A stretch of 64,000 nucleotides of DNA from PHAA01 sp963665865 (GCA_963665865.2 CAXXWF010000001.1:2790001-2854000); one strand, 5' to 3'; shown: positions 26,357-35,043, counted from the first letter of the stretch. Made by a program: numbers and translations. Notes: generated from the letters alone by a model not told the origin.

Positions 26357-27619
26357 TTACATAGCCATATAATCAAATGTGAGTTGCAGCATGGCCTTAA
26401 GTCCGTTGATCAGAGCAGACTCGTTTATAAAGAAGAGAGGAGTGTGATGACCTCCAGTTGGTCTTGGATCATCTGCTTCGGGAACTACACTCACGTTTAA
26501 AAATATTGACGGTATAACCTCTGAAAAATGGGAGAAGTCATCCAGCATCCAGGTTTCAGCAATAGCAACCCGCTCTTTACCCACTGCCTTTTCTAAGCTT
26601 GGAAACATTTTATCCACCAATTCAGGATTGTTATAAAGTTGTGGATACCAATGATACCAATTCACGTCAGCACTTGCTCCGGTGCCTGCAGCAACATGAG
26701 TGGCGATATCTGTAACTCTCTTTTCTAGTTCGGCGCGGGTTGAAGCATCGGTTATACGCAGGGCTCCCTCCATCACGACCCGATCCGGGACAACATTAAA
26801 CTTCTTTCCACCATGAATGGTTCCTATTGACAATGTAGCATGATTTTTCATAACATCAACGTTCCGACTCATAATTGTCTGCAGGGCCAGAAGAACCTGG
26901 GCAGCTGCAACGCCTGCATCAATGCCCTTCCAGGGTGTGGCCGCGTGTGCTTCCATTCCGTTCACGGTAAGTCTTAACATATCCATAGCGTAACTGACGA
27001 CTCCGGTGTGGCACGTAACTCTACCTGCAGTTCCTCGATCGGCAAATGCGTCTACATGCAAACCAAACATTACAGCGGGTTTGATACCATCGCTCGCAAG
27101 TAATTCTTTCACCATCAGATCCGCCCCTGAATCCCCCACCCAGTCCGGAGCTGCTGCTTCTTCGGCTGGTTGAAAGAATAACATTACAGTGCCGGCTAAT
27201 TCAGCACGTAGTTTGGAAAAGACCTCAGCAGCCGCCATTTGCATGGCCGTATGTGCATCATGTCCGCATGCATGCATAACTGGCACTTCCTGATCACCCC
27301 ATTTTGAAGTAACCTTGGAAGCAAAAGGTACGTCCGTCTCCTCCTTAATTGGGAGGGCATCCATATCTGCCCGCAATCCGACCACAGGACCCGGCTTCCC
27401 ACCTTTAAGAATTCCGATGACACCTGTTCCTCCGGCAACGCCGTGGCGGACCTCATCAAACCCTAATTCTCTTAAATGATCAGCAACAGCCTTGCTTGTC
27501 CTGAATTCCTGGTTGCCAAGCTCCGGGTGCTCATGAAAGTCACGACGCCACTCAATCATCTTCGGCTCAACCGCTTCTGCGTATTGATTTATAAGCTTAT
27601 TAATATTGGAAGTTTCCAT
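26357..27619 (-). CDS. M20 family amidohydrolase
   Basis: 420-residue metal-dependent amidohydrolase of the M20D group (N-acyl amino acid / hippurate hydrolase, AbgB-like). Metal and catalytic blocks are HEHPELGNQEF, LRADMDALPIKEE, HACGHDAHTAM and FFQPAEEA. The dimerisation domain is in the middle (about 190-310). An ATG at 27619 is preferred over a TTG at 27640. It is the promoter-proximal gene of the cluster and divergent from the Lrp-type regulator. It would release an amino acid from an acyl or similar conjugate. Confidence 0.9.
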   Translation of the reverse strand: METSNINKLINQYAEAVEPKMIEWRRDFHEHPELGNQEFRTSKAVADHLRELGFDEVRHGVAGGTGVIGILKGGKPGPVVGLRADMDALPIKEETDVPFASKVTSKWGDQEVPVMHACGHDAHTAMQMAAAEVFSKLRAELAGTVMLFFQPAEEAAAPDWVGDSGADLMVKELLASDGIKPAVMFGLHVDAFADRGTAGRVTCHTGVVSYAMDMLRLTVNGMEAHAATPWKGIDAGVAAAQVLLALQTIMSRNVDVMKNHATLSIGTIHGGKKFNVVPDRVVMEGALRITDASTRAELEKRVTDIATHVAAGTGASADVNWYHWYPQLYNNPELVDKMFPSLEKAVGKERVAIAETWMLDDFSHFSEVIPSIFLNVSVVPEADDPRPTGGHHTPLFFINESALINGLKAMLQLTFDYMAM

Positions 27620-28061
27620 ATTCCGATGTACTCCTTTCAAGACCTGTATTTCAGATCAATAAAAGCACTCTAACAAAAATTTATACACAATAATCTCATT
27701 TTCTTCACATTAACATTAATCCTCCCTTCCGCCAAGACTCGTTCCGAAAACAACAAATTGCCCAATCATTTGGCTAGAGTGTTTTTTTGATTGTACAACA
27801 TGTATCAACTCTATTGCGTTTCATACGTTATCGGTTTCATACTATTTATTTGCTTTTGAGACTTTATTAATTCTTTATGTTATCATTAATAAATAGCCCG
27901 ATGTTCTTCAGGCAAGCACCCAAATAATCAGTTCGTGTAATAATTTGCTAAAACTTTTAATCGATTTTAAAATAGATTTCAGGACCAGCACTTTATATCG
28001 GATATGTTTATTCTCCCTATTTTTTTCATATGATATATGTCGGGAGGTGTAATGACAGCAA
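27620..28061. promoter_or_regulatory. Divergent regulatory region of the amidohydrolase cluster
   Basis: 442 bases between the M20 gene and the Lrp-type regulator, AT-rich and without a gene. It contains a direct repeat TTTCATAC (27819-27826 and 27835-27842, 16 bases apart), which fits binding of a multimeric Lrp-type protein on one face of DNA. No confident promoter boxes were assigned. Confidence 0.4.
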
Positions 28062-28508
28062 ATGAAAATAGATGATATTGATATTGCTATATTGTCTGAA
28101 TTGCAGAATGACAGCAGGTTATCGATAAGGGAATTATCAAAAAAGGTCAATTTATCTGCCCCCTCTGTTGCTGAGAGAATCAGAAAAATGGAATTTAACG
28201 GAGTTATAGAAGGCTATACTATAAGAGTTAACAAGAAGAATTTGGGATTAAAAATTAAGTGTGTAATTGAAATTACTACAAAGAATTTTAATTATGAGTT
28301 GTCGCCTGATTATATTGTGAACCATCCCCGGTGTGAAACCTGTTATAGAATAGCGGGTGACTCTTCTTATATAGCCATATTGTCGGTATCCTCTTTGGAG
28401 GAAATTGAAGATTTCGTCATGCATGTAGCACCCTTTGGTACAACCAAAACAAAATTCGTTTTTGGGGAGGTTGCTATAAATCAGGATATCAAGAAATTCT
28501 TGAAATAA
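28062..28508 (+). CDS. Lrp/AsnC family regulator
   Basis: 148-residue feast/famine regulator. N-terminal helix-turn-helix (about residues 4-60, LSIRELSKKVNLSAPSVAERIRKME) and a C-terminal AsnC-type ligand domain (about 65-145). Start ATG at 28062, GGGAGG about 15 bases upstream, so initiation is not ideal but the start fits the family. Divergent from the amidohydrolase-transporter-CoA operon, it is the likely sensor of an amino acid released by that pathway. It ends in a very strong terminator. Confidence 0.93.
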   Translation: MKIDDIDIAILSELQNDSRLSIRELSKKVNLSAPSVAERIRKMEFNGVIEGYTIRVNKKNLGLKIKCVIEITTKNFNYELSPDYIVNHPRCETCYRIAGDSSYIAILSVSSLEEIEDFVMHVAPFGTTKTKFVFGEVAINQDIKKFLK

Positions 28509-28513
28509 TTGCA

Positions 28514-28565
28514 AAACAAAATAGGGAGCGAAAGCCTCTAATTGCTTTCGCTCCCTATTTTGTTT
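28514..28565. terminator. Strong bidirectional terminator
   Basis: A perfect 22-bp stem (28514-28535 with 28544-28565, 8-nt loop), with GGGAGCGAAAGC in the upper part and A/T tracts at the base. It follows the lrp gene directly. Confidence 0.9.
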
Positions 28566-29039
28566 CTTATTGCTGTAACTTATCATCGGAGCTTATATCC
28601 CTATTCTTTTACCAAAATCACAGAAACCCCACTTGGATTCCATATGAGTCTGCTCTTTGCGTTTGTTGGTGTTTGTTGGTAGCAGTTGGATTACTTTCCC
28701 GATGTTATCATTATAGTAATCAATCCATATAAGGTATTCAAAGTACTTCCACAGGTTCTCTTAGTAACTGGCTGAGGTGTCTGGCCAACCAATGAGCGGT
28801 CTTACTGGGTGGCCTGCCCGCTAAAACAACTTAGCCTAGGCAATGAAGGTGATATATATACGACGGCTAAGGTGTTGGCATGATAGCCGGTGCAGCGCTG
28901 GCCTAACTTGCCTCCTTATTGGGGCCTATTTTTATGTGCCTGGCAGCTGCTACAATTGACATAGTTGTCATCCTTTAGCAATACAAATCAAGGTTGATGA
29001 TATGCTATAATTACCATAAAACCCGAAAGGAATAATTGT
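28566..29039. other. Gene-free stretch with duplicated promoter segment
   Basis: 474 bases without a supported gene. 28660-28685 holds a short direct repeat (GTGTTTGTTGGT twice). From about 28908 to 29039 the sequence is a copy of the segment upstream of the thioesterase pseudogene (20297-20413), including the hairpin TTATTGGGGCC, the string GATATGCTATAATTACCA and the gene start. The middle part (28740-28900) shows no similarity I can name. Confidence 0.6.
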
Positions 29040-29441
29040 ATGATCAGTCCAGATTTTGATATTAGCCAGACCATTATGGCAACTCTTGGAATTGAGATCA
29101 CCGAATATACGCGTGAACGAGTAACGGCAACTATGCCGGTAACCATGAAAACCCACCAGCCTTTCGGAATAATGCACGGTGGGGTCTCAGTGGTTATAGC
29201 TGAGACTGTAGCATCAGCAGGAAGTTATCTTTTTATTGACCGGGAGCATCAGACGGCCTTAGGTATGGAGATTAACGCTAATCATCTTCATAGCGTCAGT
29301 GATGGGATGGTTAGAGCCGAGGGGGTTCCCGTACATGTAGGTAGGACCACCATTGTATGGGACATACGCATATATGATGAATCAGAACGACTGGTCTGTA
29401 TTTCCCGCTGTACCATTGCCGTAATTGATACTACAAGTTAA
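29040..29441 (+). CDS. PaaI-type hotdog thioesterase
   Basis: 133-residue hotdog thioesterase of the PaaI/MenI-like group, hydrolysing acyl- or aroyl-CoA. The motif THQPFGIMHGGVSVVIAET carries the HGG and catalytic Glu, and MEINANHLHSV the second conserved strand. Length is normal. Preceded by AAAGGAAT and the TATAAT-like TGCTATAAT shared with the pseudogene copy at 20414, so it is its intact relative. Followed closely by a membrane protein gene. Confidence 0.9.
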   Translation: MISPDFDISQTIMATLGIEITEYTRERVTATMPVTMKTHQPFGIMHGGVSVVIAETVASAGSYLFIDREHQTALGMEINANHLHSVSDGMVRAEGVPVHVGRTTIVWDIRIYDESERLVCISRCTIAVIDTTS

Positions 29442-29495
29442 TATAGTGAGTCTCATGTCCGCAGAGAAGTATATTGTGAAAGGGGTAAGAAATAA

Positions 29496-30239
29496 ATGAA
29501 ACGAGCTAATTGGCTGGCCACGCTGATATTGTGCTTCATACTTACGTCGGTAGTAATTTATTATATACATTTTCTAATCTTCAGGGACTCGACATTCATA
29601 TTTAAATATTTTGTCGCTCAAATGGGATTTTTACCTATTTCTACTGCCCTAGTGACCATCGTTTTAAACCAGTTAATGGGTAAGCGAGACAAGAATATCC
29701 GCCTGCAGAAACTAAATATGGTTATTGGTGCATTTTTTAGTGATGTAGGTACTGATCTGCTCAAAATTTTAGCCTCGTCAGACCACGAAGCCGTGAGTTT
29801 TGGTCAGTATTTAAAGCTAAATTCATCATGGTCGAAATACGATTTTGATCAGGCCAAAAGAAATATTCAGGACATTAACTTGGACAAGTCTACCTTTAAT
29901 ACGCAACTTGATGAATTAAAATCATATCTATACTTAAAAAGAAATCATCTCCTACGTCTGTTGGAAAATCCCAACCTGCTTGAACACGAGACGTTTTCCC
30001 AACTATTGCGAGCCGTATTTCACCTGACGGAAGAACTGAGTGGCAGAGCCGATTTAAACCACCTGCCCCGTAGTGATTACTCCCACTTAAAAGGTGATTG
30101 CAGCCGGGTTTATGTGTTGCTTATTAATCAATGGATTGACTATATGGAAAATCTGCATAAGAATTACCCCTATCTTTTTTCCCTCGCCATGCGTACTAAT
30201 CCCTTTAATCCCGACGTGTCAATTGAGGTGCATGAATAA
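29496..30239 (+). CDS. Membrane protein of unknown function
   Basis: 247-residue protein with two N-terminal membrane helices (about residues 8-28 and 38-60) and a 185-residue mainly alpha-helical soluble part, charged and probably cytoplasmic. No family recognised. It follows the thioesterase gene by 54 bases with GAAAGGGG upstream of its ATG, so the two are probably cotranscribed. No catalytic motif is visible. Confidence 0.75.
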   Translation: MKRANWLATLILCFILTSVVIYYIHFLIFRDSTFIFKYFVAQMGFLPISTALVTIVLNQLMGKRDKNIRLQKLNMVIGAFFSDVGTDLLKILASSDHEAVSFGQYLKLNSSWSKYDFDQAKRNIQDINLDKSTFNTQLDELKSYLYLKRNHLLRLLENPNLLEHETFSQLLRAVFHLTEELSGRADLNHLPRSDYSHLKGDCSRVYVLLINQWIDYMENLHKNYPYLFSLAMRTNPFNPDVSIEVHE

Positions 30240-30253
30240 TCATTTCCATGAAA

Positions 30254-30274
30254 AGGGGGCTCTTCCAGCCCCCT
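30254..30274 (+). terminator. GC-rich hairpin after membrane protein gene
   Basis: AGGGGGCT-CTTCC-AGCCCCCT, an 8-bp perfect stem 15 bases after the stop; no T tract follows, so terminator strength is uncertain. Confidence 0.5.
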
Positions 30275-30490
30275 CTAACTGTATATTGGTTTACATCTTT
30301 TTTCCCACTTCAATAAAAATGCAGGCTAGGAATATAGAACCCAGTCACGTAGTTCGTACTCCTTGGGTAAACAGAAGACATAGGTCCTCCTACTCCCTGA
30401 ACAATTCCTGAGCCCCTTTTGTCCTGCATTTTCTCCCTACTCCGCCCTAATTACGTGCTTGGATATTATAATAACCAAATTACTCTTCAT

Positions 30491-30952
30491 TTAGGCTATA
30501 AGCTCAATTATTTCATTATGAACTAATTCCACCAAACGGGGCAACTTTGCGGCTATTTCCGGACTCAATTCCAGACTTAACTCAATGGAAGCGGGTTCTA
30601 CCCCGAAGACAATGGCCCGGGGATGATGCCCTAAGAGATTTACCATATGCATAGCATCAACAAAATGCAATTGGTGGAGCGAAATACAAGTATCATCCGT
30701 TTTCAATCCCAATTCTTCCAAGGGAGCCCGGTAAATAGTTCCCGGCTCTCCCCCAGCTTGCATGGCATCTATGATAATTATTATATTGGATTCGCAAAAG
30801 AATTCTACCAGATCATAACTGTGTGTTCCCCCGTCTATCAGATTGACACCTTCCGGCAAATCCAGTTCTGACAGGCGTTTGACGGCGTGCACACCCACGC
30901 CGTCATCCTGCATAAGCAGATTGCCTATACCCACGACTGAAACCTTATTCAA
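30491..30952 (-). CDS. hyaD: Hydrogenase maturation protease, copy 1
   Basis: 153-residue endopeptidase of the HyaD/HybD/HupD family, which cuts the C-terminal tail of the large subunit after nickel insertion. GNLLMQDDGVGVHAV and LIDGGTHSYDL carry acidic nickel-sensing residues; HLVxx-type SLHQLHFVDAM contains the conserved His. Last gene of hydrogenase operon 1. The relative at 40083-40547 is strongly similar, and each probably serves its own large subunit, whose tails differ slightly. Confidence 0.95.
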   Translation of the reverse strand: MNKVSVVGIGNLLMQDDGVGVHAVKRLSELDLPEGVNLIDGGTHSYDLVEFFCESNIIIIIDAMQAGGEPGTIYRAPLEELGLKTDDTCISLHQLHFVDAMHMVNLLGHHPRAIVFGVEPASIELSLELSPEIAAKLPRLVELVHNEIIELIA

Positions 30953-30968
30953 GTCTTAGCCTCCTTGA

Positions 30969-31622
30969 TTAAGCGCTTATGCCTTTTTCACTATGAGCAT
31001 CCACTTCATCCTCATGATAACCGTGATGAAAATCAGTAGCGATCTTGCCGGTAAATATAGACTTCAGGATCGGGATACCTTCCGCTACATCAAGGTACAC
31101 ATGAACCATTACCATTAATACAAATATCCAGGTGATTATATAATGGACGACCCTAAGGGCTACATAGCCACCCAGGAGACCGGCTGCATGTGTAAAATAT
31201 AGAGGTTTATAGAGTATAAAGCCGGTTACAAACTGACATATAGCCAGAAACAGAATGCCGGTATACATGCCCTTCTGACCGGGGTTGTATTTCCCGTAAT
31301 AGGGATGATCCTTGGCTAGGAACAAATAATATTTGATCATGCTGGGAAATTTCATGGTGTCTTTAATGGGCTGATAAATAACATTATGCCAATCCTTGGT
31401 TACTATACCGAAATAGACCCTCATCACCATACCAAAAACTAATAAATAGGCCATCGCAAAATGCAGCGTCCGGGCATTATCCATGGTTTTGAACAACCAA
31501 TGGAATGTTTGCGGAGCATGAATATAAAAGCCAGATACGACCAGTAAAGTAATGGAGATCATATTACTCCAATGCAGCAATCTGAGCCACAGGGGATGTC
31601 TTAATTCCATCGTTTTTATCAT
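30969..31622 (-). CDS. hyaC: Hydrogenase cytochrome b subunit, copy 1
   Basis: 217-residue membrane cytochrome b of the Ni/Fe-hydrogenase type, with four helices and haem-ligand histidines in RLLHWSNMISI, HFAMAYLLVFG and the region HYIITWIFVLMVMVHVYLD. It receives electrons from the small subunit and passes them to the quinone pool. The cytoplasmic tail ends HHGYHEDEVDAHSEKG. Starts at ATG 31622, 11 bases after the large-subunit stop, so tightly coupled. Confidence 0.94.
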   Translation of the reverse strand: MIKTMELRHPLWLRLLHWSNMISITLLVVSGFYIHAPQTFHWLFKTMDNARTLHFAMAYLLVFGMVMRVYFGIVTKDWHNVIYQPIKDTMKFPSMIKYYLFLAKDHPYYGKYNPGQKGMYTGILFLAICQFVTGFILYKPLYFTHAAGLLGGYVALRVVHYIITWIFVLMVMVHVYLDVAEGIPILKSIFTGKIATDFHHGYHEDEVDAHSEKGISA

Positions 31623-31633
31623 TATTCCACCCC

Positions 31634-33079
31634 CTAGTTAATCGTGAACTGGCTGATGACCTTTTTGTCAGGAGTCATAACATGGATCGCACATCCGAAA
31701 CAGGGATCCATAGATCTTACAATTCTAACCAATTCCATTGGATTCTTGGGATCCTTCACAGCGGTACCAATGATGGCTTGTTCCATTGGTCCTGGTACAT
31801 TTCTGATATCCTTCGGAGAAGCATTCCAGGTAGTTGGAACTACGGCATTATAGACTGCAGTTCTGCCATGTTCAATCTTGTTCCAATGTCCCAGGGCGCC
31901 ACGGGAAGCTTCCGCCAGACCCATACCTTGTGCTGTAACCGGAACCTTGTGAGGAGTGCAAACCGGCTGTCCGGCTTCCAGTTTCATAACCCATTCGTCC
32001 ATGGCATGAGCCACTTGTGAACACTCAACCGCACGGGCAAAATGGCGACCCATAACTGAGAAGGCTTTGTCTCCTAAGGCTAATACATCTTTGTTCTTGG
32101 CTATCCATTGACGTGCCAAGGGGCCAACTTCCATGGCTTCTCCATTGTAACGCGGTGATTTCATCCAGGAATAAGCATCCTTTTTAGTTGCATCCGGAAC
32201 CACAACGGCTTCGGTTGGTTTGTTGCCGCCGGTATCATCTTTGTACCAGGAATATTTTACTTGTTCCTCAATTAACCCAGGATCTAATTCCTTGTACTGA
32301 CCGCGGACATAGACTCCTGACGGGAAGAATTTGGCCTTTTTGATATGATCCATACCTTCTTCCAAGGGGAATCCTCCAACAGCCAGCATATTGGAGCAGC
32401 CTTTGCCGATGCTAAGCCAATCTGAGTATACTCCGGCTACTGCCTTGACGGTCGGCACATAAACTTTATCAACGAAGTCAATCAATTCTGCCAAGCGGTT
32501 TTTAAATTGATATATCTTCTCGGTATCCGGTACTTCCGATACACCACCGGGAACAATCGCCTGTACATGGGGCATCTTGCCTCCCCATATTGCCAGCATT
32601 TCATGGGCTTTGCGGCGCATTACTAATGCATCCAGGTAATAACTAACGGCCTGGGCATTAATGTCCGCAGGAAGACGGTAGTCAGAATCATAGCGCGGAG
32701 TAAAAGGTGCCACCTCGGGTCCTTTAACATAATCCAACGCTGCTAGATGGAAAAAATGCAATATATGCGATTGCACATAATTGGAACCCAAAATCAAGTT
32801 TCTGATAATTCTGCCATTGGGAGGAGGTTCAATGCCAAAAGCATTATCAAGCGCCAGAACTCCGGCAGTCGCATGACCGGTAGGACATACGCCGCAGATT
32901 CTCTGTACCAATTGCTCAGCATCTCGAGGATCCCGTCCCTGCAATATTAACTCCATACCCCGGAATAATGTGCCACCACATTTGGCATCAACAACGACCC
33001 CGTTGTCCACCTCTACTTCCAGCTTGAGATGACCTTCGATCCGAGTTACGGGATCAACAACTATTTTCTGTGTCGCCAT
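31634..33079 (-). CDS. hyaB: [NiFe] hydrogenase large subunit, copy 1 (all-cysteine)
   Basis: 481-residue group 1 uptake hydrogenase catalytic subunit. The N-terminal motif is RICGVCPTGHA with Cys61 and Cys64, and the C-terminal motif DPCFGCAIH with Cys460 and Cys463, giving the four Ni ligands. The maturation protease would cut after His466, removing 15 residues. It overlaps the small-subunit gene at its start. It is exported with the Tat signal of the small subunit. Length is shorter than typical 550-600-residue relatives. It is the direct cysteine reference for the copy 2 protein, with the same length and no internal stop. Confidence 0.97.
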   Translation of the reverse strand: MATQKIVVDPVTRIEGHLKLEVEVDNGVVVDAKCGGTLFRGMELILQGRDPRDAEQLVQRICGVCPTGHATAGVLALDNAFGIEPPPNGRIIRNLILGSNYVQSHILHFFHLAALDYVKGPEVAPFTPRYDSDYRLPADINAQAVSYYLDALVMRRKAHEMLAIWGGKMPHVQAIVPGGVSEVPDTEKIYQFKNRLAELIDFVDKVYVPTVKAVAGVYSDWLSIGKGCSNMLAVGGFPLEEGMDHIKKAKFFPSGVYVRGQYKELDPGLIEEQVKYSWYKDDTGGNKPTEAVVVPDATKKDAYSWMKSPRYNGEAMEVGPLARQWIAKNKDVLALGDKAFSVMGRHFARAVECSQVAHAMDEWVMKLEAGQPVCTPHKVPVTAQGMGLAEASRGALGHWNKIEHGRTAVYNAVVPTTWNASPKDIRNVPGPMEQAIIGTAVKDPKNPMELVRIVRSMDPCFGCAIHVMTPDKKVISQFTIN

Positions 33080-34137
33080 TATTCGTCACCTTCCTTCTCG
33101 TCCTTGTGGGGTCCAATGCGACCAGTCATAACATTACCAGCCAAATGGCCACCAATGCCCAGAACTGCTGCTCCACCCAAAACCAGACCAATCTGGTCAA
33201 CCGTTGCAGTCATGGCAGGACTAATAGGCATTTCCGGTATTCTTTCATACATGGGCCAAGCGGGGAATTGAGCTTCAGTACATCCAATACAAACTCCACC
33301 GCATTTCACGCACCAGTTTACCCCATTATTAAATTGACGAGTAGTAGCATCACAGTGTGCTATCGGTCCTTTGCATCCCAGTTCCAGCATACAACCCATT
33401 TCTCCAAAGGTCTTGGCAAATATGGCATTGTCAAAATATTGGCGGCGCGGGCAATTATCATGAATAATTTGATTAAAGAACATTTTAGGACGACCAAAGC
33501 TGTCCAACTCAGGTATATCTTTATAAAGTAAAACATGTGCAATAGTACCCACTATCCAATCCGGATGGGGAGGACAACCTGCTATATTAATTATAGGTAC
33601 GTTCTTAACTATATCAGAGACCGCCTTACAGCCGGTAGGATTGGGTGGAGTCGCAGGCCAGCCACCAAAGGAGGAACAAGTTCCCACACTTAAGATAGCC
33701 TGGGCTTGACTTCCAATATCGTTAACCAACTTTTCAAACATAATAGGCTGTCCATTTTCTTCACCTACCATACAAAACCTGCCCTCAGCTCCTGTAGGCA
33801 CAGAACCTTCAACGACGAGGAAGAATCCTTTGGGATTATCCTTGGCGATTTTGTAACATTCATCCTGAATGGCTAAGTCCCCAGCGGCTGCCATAACATT
33901 GGGATGATACTTGAGACTGATAACGTTCAGTAAAAGTTCCTTAATTTCCGGGTTCACAGTGTTTAACAACGCAATTGAACAGCCCGTACAACTGGCTCCC
34001 TGAAGCCAAATAACCGGAGGCGCTCCCGCTGCAGCAGCCTCGGCCATGAATGGCGCCAAATAACTCGACAAGGATATAGCCGCAGCCGAACCTGCGCAAG
34101 CAAGCATAAAGTCACGACGACTTAGTTTGGTTGGCAT
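33079..34137 (-). CDS. hyaA: [NiFe] hydrogenase small subunit, copy 1
   Basis: 352-residue electron-transfer subunit with a Tat signal peptide (SRRDFMLACAGSAAA). Cluster cysteines are in WLQGASCTGCSIALL, VGTCSSFGG, the NIAGCPPHPDW block, the medial/distal DNCPRRQYFDN, ELGCKGPIAHCD and CVKCGGVCIGCTE. One C-terminal helix (VLGGAAVLGIGGHLAG) anchors it in the membrane next to the cytochrome b. Starts at ATG 34137 with GGGGGG upstream. First intact gene of operon 1, preceded by a hypB remnant and two leader RNA elements. Confidence 0.96.
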   Translation of the reverse strand: MPTKLSRRDFMLACAGSAAAISLSSYLAPFMAEAAAAGAPPVIWLQGASCTGCSIALLNTVNPEIKELLLNVISLKYHPNVMAAAGDLAIQDECYKIAKDNPKGFFLVVEGSVPTGAEGRFCMVGEENGQPIMFEKLVNDIGSQAQAILSVGTCSSFGGWPATPPNPTGCKAVSDIVKNVPIINIAGCPPHPDWIVGTIAHVLLYKDIPELDSFGRPKMFFNQIIHDNCPRRQYFDNAIFAKTFGEMGCMLELGCKGPIAHCDATTRQFNNGVNWCVKCGGVCIGCTEAQFPAWPMYERIPEMPISPAMTATVDQIGLVLGGAAVLGIGGHLAGNVMTGRIGPHKDEKEGDE

Positions 34138-34245
34138 TTAATTCATTCCCCCCATTTTATTAAATAGCTAATAATTACCCATCCAAATCCCAAATAACAA
34201 TACAATTTTTACAACAAAACGAATAATATATCTTTCTATTTTTAA

Positions 34246-34404
34246 AGGTTTTTGTTCTTCACCTCCCCCAGCAACCATAGAATCTATGTTTCTATACCCT
34301 CCCTAGTACATCCCGAGACCGGAAAAACCACTACGGAGGGACTAATCTGGGCAATATCCTCTTTAACCTTGTCCAGACTAAAATCGTTATAAGACAACAA
34401 ATCC
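34246..34404 (-). pseudogene. hypB 3' fragment
   Basis: About 158 bases correspond to the last ~52 codons of the intact hypB at 43832-44491, still readable as FSLDKVKEDIAQI on the minus strand. A TAG follows GREGIE-type sequence where the intact gene reads IEAWIEW, and no start or GTPase motifs remain. The fragment is joined directly to the terminator of leader element 1a. In copy 2 those two points are about 0.9 kb apart, so hypA and the front of hypB were deleted. Confidence 0.88.
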
Positions 34405-34406
34405 AA

Positions 34407-34511
34407 ATAAAAAAGCCCGACAAAGAAATGCCGAGCACCAGACGCACAAACACATAAGCAGTAGAACCCTTCATGAATCCACTTATTTTTCCTGCGTGAA
34501 CCTTAGCATCC
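34407..34511 (-). promoter_or_regulatory. Leader RNA element 1a (riboswitch-like)
   Basis: Minus-strand RNA starting GATGCTAAGG and ending in a T-tract terminator. Basal stem: ATGCT pairs with GGCAT, and AG with CT. Then CGCA/TGTG, AATAAG/CTTAT, and an apical hairpin with loop ATGAA (GATTC-ATGAA-GGGTTC). The 3' strand of the basal stem (CTCGGCAT) is also the 5' strand of the terminator with GTCGGGC. The two structures exclude each other. Closest to copy 1 of the hydrogenase operon, upstream of the hypB fragment. Confidence 0.7.
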
Positions 34512-34547
34512 CTTTATATAAAGTTTTAACTACAAGGGCATCCACTG

Positions 34548-34652
34548 CCCAAATAAATAAGCCCGGTGCCTAGATGCCGAGCTTAGCCGCACTAACCTTA
34601 AGCAGTAGAACCCTTCATGGGTTTGCTTATTTTCTGTGTAAACCTCAGCATT
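34548..34652 (-). promoter_or_regulatory. Leader RNA element 1b (tandem copy)
   Basis: Second copy of the element 36 bases upstream of 1a. Its basal stem is fully paired, ATGCTGAG with CTCGGCAT (8 bp). TACACAG and TGCTTAA/GTGCG regions follow, and the apical hairpin is ACCC-ATGAA-GGGT. The terminator is GCTCGGCAT...GCACCGGGC with TTATTT. Conservation with 1a and 2a is highest in the apical ATGAAGGGTTCTACTGCTTA part and in GCTCGGCAT. Confidence 0.7.
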
Positions 34653-34837
34653 TCTTGGATATTCAAATGTTGATATTTAGTTGCAATATAGAAATAACAA
34701 TTTTTCGACTACAGTAGACATTCTACTTAAATGCAGAAATTCCTTTATTAATTGTATTATAATTAGTTATATATATTTAGAATATATATAACATAAAATT
34801 ATTTTTATTATTACTACAGCTATGTTATAATAGTACA

Positions 34838-34918
34838 TAGTTGGCGATATTGCGACGTACGTCAACTGGTATTTCATATATTCCTTTGTTTGGCCCCCTT
34901 CCAGGGGTCATTTTTTTG
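34838..34918 (+). ncRNA. Candidate small RNA
   Basis: TATAAT at 34826-34831 is followed about 7 bases later by a short stretch without an open reading frame. It holds a hairpin (AGTTGG...CAACT with GACGTACGTC in it) and ends in TGGCCCC...GGGGTCA followed by seven T (34891-34917). It is oriented opposite to both hydrogenase operons and to hypE. Confidence 0.45.
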
Positions 34919-35012
34919 TTGTTCATAGTGTGAATTGTAGTTGTAATTATTTATAATTTATTATAATTGCTTGTTTAAACTGTAGTTATATTTGTAATAT
35001 CCAAGATATGCA

Positions 35013-35043
35013 GAAAAAAGCCCCGCAAAAATTTTACGGGACT
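35013..35043 (-). terminator. terminator after hypE
   Basis: Minus-strand stem GTCCCG/CGGGGC with an AT-rich loop, followed by six T, about 77 bases after the hypE stop. Confidence 0.75.

Noticed and set aside
34407..34511. NiCo (czcD), SAM, cobalamin or Moco riboswitch for the hydrogenase leader
   Set aside because: None of the conserved cores of these classes, as far as I remember them, is visible. A covariance search is needed to settle this.
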